The notes under the pieces are model-generated. The model was given only the letters and a program-made list of their open reading frames with translations, did no database searches and was not told the origin of the DNA. Shown here piece by piece: positions 6,495 through 8,726 of a stretch of DNA of 8,726 nt (its first letter is position 1; each line of letters begins with the position of its first letter). The stretch is taken from NCBI GenBank assembly GCA_902477645.1, contig CABSIA010000130.1, forward strand, positions 1 to 8,726, in the 5' to 3' direction. Position numbers and translations under genes: made by a program. This DNA is from an uncultured Prevotella sp. (GTDB lineage Bacteria; Bacteroidota; Bacteroidia; Bacteroidales; Bacteroidaceae).

Positions 6495-8726
6495 TTCTTG
6501 TTGCTGATTTTATAATATATAACAGGTATAACGAAAGCATTGAGCAGAGTCGAGGTGCAAAGCCCGCCAAGTATGACCTTTGCCATCGGGCTCTGTATCT
6601 CGTTGCCAGGCAGGTCGCCGCCGGCGGCAAGCGGTATAAGGGCCAGCGCGGAGGTGAGGGCCGTCATGAGAATAGGTGTCAGACGGTCGGCAGAGCCTTT
6701 TGCTATACTTTCCTCCACCGTAAGGCCCGACGCTCTGAGATCGTTGTACCGGCTTACGAGCAGCATGCCGTTGCGTGTGGCGATGCCGAAAAGCGATATG
6801 AAGCCTATAATGGCGGGTATGCTCACTATGCCTCCTGTGACACATATTGCCATGACACCCCCTATGAGGGCCAACGGCAGGTTTAGCAACACCACCGCAG
6901 ACTGCCTGATGTCGCGGAACTGATTGAACAACAGCAGGAAAATCACCACTATGGCAAACAACGAAGCCAGGAGAAGTGTCCGCGAGGCAGACTTCTCGCT
7001 CTCGAACTGGCCGCCATATTCTATATGGTAGCCCTCGGGCAGATGTATCTTCTCGTCAATTCTCCGCTGTATGCTTTCCACCACACCAGTAAGGTTGCCG
7101 CCTGTCACATTGGCAGAGACAACAAGCTTGCGCGCCACATTCTCACGGTTTATGGTATTTGGCCCCACAGCCGAGACCACATCGGCAATATAGCAGAGCG
7201 GCACCATCTGCCCGCCGGCATTCACTGGCATCCGGGCTATACTCTCTGCCGTCGCCCTGCTGCCGTCATCAGCCTTCAGCACAAGGTCAAACGCCTTGTT
7301 GCCCTCGTAGACCACAGACACTGGCTCTCCGGCAAGCAGCACCCTTATCATCTCGCCGAATTCCGACATTGTAATGCCATATTTGGCAAGCATGCCGCGC
7401 CTGGGAACAATCTGCAACTGCGGACGCTCCACCTGCTGCTCAACATTGAGGTCGGCTATACCCTCTATGTCAGCTATCTGCGCCTTTATCTCATTGCCTA
7501 TGGCATACATTCTGCTCAGGTCGTCGCCAAAGAGTTTAATGGCTATGTTGGCACGTGTGCCCGACAGCATGGCGTCTATGCGGTGGGTAATCGGCGCGCC
7601 AACCTCAACATTTATGCCCGGCACGGCCTCAAGTCTGTGCCGCACATCTTCCAACAGCTCTTCCTTGCTTCTGCCGGCAAGCACAAACGGTGCCTCTATC
7701 TCTGTATCGCTCACGCCCAGGGCATGCTCGTCAAGCTCTGCCCGTCCCGTCTTTCTGCCTACAGTCTGTATCTCGGGTATCTGCAACAGCAGCCTCTCTA
7801 CTCTCGCCCCTATCCTGTCCGACTCTTCGAGCGATATTCCCGGCATGGTGCTTACGTTGACAGTGAGCGAGCCCTCGTTGAATGGAGGGAGGAAACTTCG
7901 TCCCAACGACATGAAGATAGCTGCCGCCACTATCAGCAATGCGGCAGCCGCCACCACTACGATGCGCCGGTGTGTCAATGCCCACCTCAACATTGCCCTA
8001 TAGCGTGCCCCCAGCCATTGTGCCACCACAGGCTCGCGCCTGTATGTGTTGCCGGAGTCAAGCATATAGCTGCACATGACGGGAGTAAGCGTAAGGGCAA
8101 CTGCCGTAGAAGCACACAGGGCGGTTATGAAAGCTATGCCGAGGGGCACCAGCAGCCGCCCCTCCATTCCGGTAAGGAAGAACAGCGGCACGAAACTTAC
8201 GATAATGATAAGAGTGGAGTTGAGGATTGGCATGCGGACCTCACGTGAGGCATTGTATACGACATCCAATACCGGCAGCCTCGAGGCCTCGGGGCTCAGC
8301 CTGTTCTCACGCAGGCGCTTGTATACATTCTCAACATCCACAATAGCATCGTCTACAAGCGAGCCTATCGCTATCGCCATACCGCCAAGGCTCATGGTGT
8401 TTATGGTAAGCCCGAGAATATTGAGGACAAGAACCGACACTACAAGCGAGAGCGGAATGGTTACAAGCGAGATGACAGTGGTGCGCACATTCATAAGGAA
8501 TATGAACAGCACAGCCACTACAAACAACGCACCTTCGAACAGCGACTTCCGCACATTGTCAATGGAGCTGTTTATAAATCTTTCTTGGCGGTAGACATCT
8601 GTATTGAGCCTGACACCGGCAGGCAGCGACTTCCGCACATCGTCAAGGGCATGGTCTATCTTCTTTGTCAACTCTACTGTGCTTGTGTTCGGCTGCTTCG
8701 TCACCGTCATCATCACACACTGCCTG
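6491..8726 (-). CDS. Heavy-metal-type RND efflux permease, C-terminal ~745 residues (runs off right edge)
   Basis: This would be an inner-membrane proton antiporter that pumps substrate from periplasm or membrane into the TolC-type duct. The minus-strand frame stays open to the window edge. The in-frame GTG at 8714-8716 and the ATGs just after it are internal, because about 300 residues of a normal 1,030-1,050-residue RND protein are missing before KQPNTSTVELT. Counting from 8716, membrane helices appear at about 62-75, 80-100 and 105-125. They include LGGMAIAIGSLVDDAIVDVEN (110-130), with the acidic residues of the proton path and the following E/N pair. The hallmark FLPPFNEGSL opens the second periplasmic half, followed by GRAELDEHALG and APITHRIDAMLSG; these favour the CusA/CzcA heavy-metal group over the drug-pump (AcrB) group. 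A hydrophobic C-terminal bundle ends in YYKISNKK. The stop overlaps the TolC-like start. Metal specificity cannot be assigned from what is visible. Confidence 0.9.
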   Translation of the reverse strand, partial: RQCVMMTVTKQPNTSTVELTKKIDHALDDVRKSLPAGVRLNTDVYRQERFINSSIDNVRKSLFEGALFVVAVLFIFLMNVRTTVISLVTIPLSLVVSVLVLNILGLTINTMSLGGMAIAIGSLVDDAIVDVENVYKRLRENRLSPEASRLPVLDVVYNASREVRMPILNSTLIIIVSFVPLFFLTGMEGRLLVPLGIAFITALCASTAVALTLTPVMCSYMLDSGNTYRREPVVAQWLGARYRAMLRWALTHRRIVVVAAAALLIVAAAIFMSLGRSFLPPFNEGSLTVNVSTMPGISLEESDRIGARVERLLLQIPEIQTVGRKTGRAELDEHALGVSDTEIEAPFVLAGRSKEELLEDVRHRLEAVPGINVEVGAPITHRIDAMLSGTRANIAIKLFGDDLSRMYAIGNEIKAQIADIEGIADLNVEQQVERPQLQIVPRRGMLAKYGITMSEFGEMIRVLLAGEPVSVVYEGNKAFDLVLKADDGSRATAESIARMPVNAGGQMVPLCYIADVVSAVGPNTINRENVARKLVVSANVTGGNLTGVVESIQRRIDEKIHLPEGYHIEYGGQFESEKSASRTLLLASLFAIVVIFLLLFNQFRDIRQSAVVLLNLPLALIGGVMAICVTGGIVSIPAIIGFISLFGIATRNGMLLVSRYNDLRASGLTVEESIAKGSADRLTPILMTALTSALALIPLAAGGDLPGNEIQSPMAKVILGGLCTSTLLNAFVIPVIYYKISNKK

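Noticed and set aside
7025..8248. Long plus-strand open frame (407 codons) opposite the RND permease
   Set aside because: Its translation is rich in His, Arg, Gln and Cys with no family pattern. The opposite strand is an unmistakable RND protein, so this is a shadow frame of GC-rich coding DNA.

Overview
The window looks like a chromosomal segment of a Bacteroidales bacterium. The N-terminus of a Bacteroides-type (type III) glutamine synthetase is recognisable. Its promoter matches the Bacteroidetes consensus (TTTG, about 20 bp, TAnnTTTG), and most genes lack a clear Shine-Dalgarno site. The flanking genes are GC-rich; hand-counted 60-base rows give about 53-72% GC. A gut lineage such as Muribaculaceae is possible, but the sequence alone does not fix the family.

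Layout: (1) 1-413, minus strand, the 5' end of glnN running off the left edge. (2) 414-781, a non-coding divergent region holding the glnN promoter, a weak candidate promoter for the rightward operon and an imperfect palindrome. (3) 782-5035, plus strand, a compact three-gene restriction-modification operon: a phospholipase-D-fold (HxK) endonuclease of the NgoFVII/BfiI kind with a probable C-terminal B3-like DNA-binding domain, a D12-like (alpha-order) adenine methyltransferase, and a beta-order N6/N4 methyltransferase with an unassigned C-terminal extension of about 200 residues. (4) 5032-5307, plus strand, a small GNAT-like acetyltransferase whose ATG overlaps the last methyltransferase stop codon. 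(5) 5319-8726, minus strand, the 3' part of a heavy-metal-type efflux operon: an RND permease (N-terminus off the right edge) followed by a TolC-family outer-membrane factor.

How the parts work together: the endonuclease would cut DNA at a short site. Two methyltransferases of different architecture suggest an asymmetric recognition sequence with one enzyme per strand, as in type IIS systems. No control (C) protein, Vsr gene or separate specificity subunit is present. Sampled operon rows range from about 28 to 52% GC, mostly below the flanks, so the system looks like an acquired defence cassette sitting between glnN and the acetyltransferase gene. The efflux pair is ordinary accessory physiology; its periplasmic adaptor is not in the window.

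The most interesting part is the PLD-type RM cassette: its endonuclease-first gene order without a controller, the unexplained methyltransferase tail, and its seamless fusion to the downstream acetyltransferase gene. Individual families are known. The recognition site and the function of the tail cannot be read from sequence.
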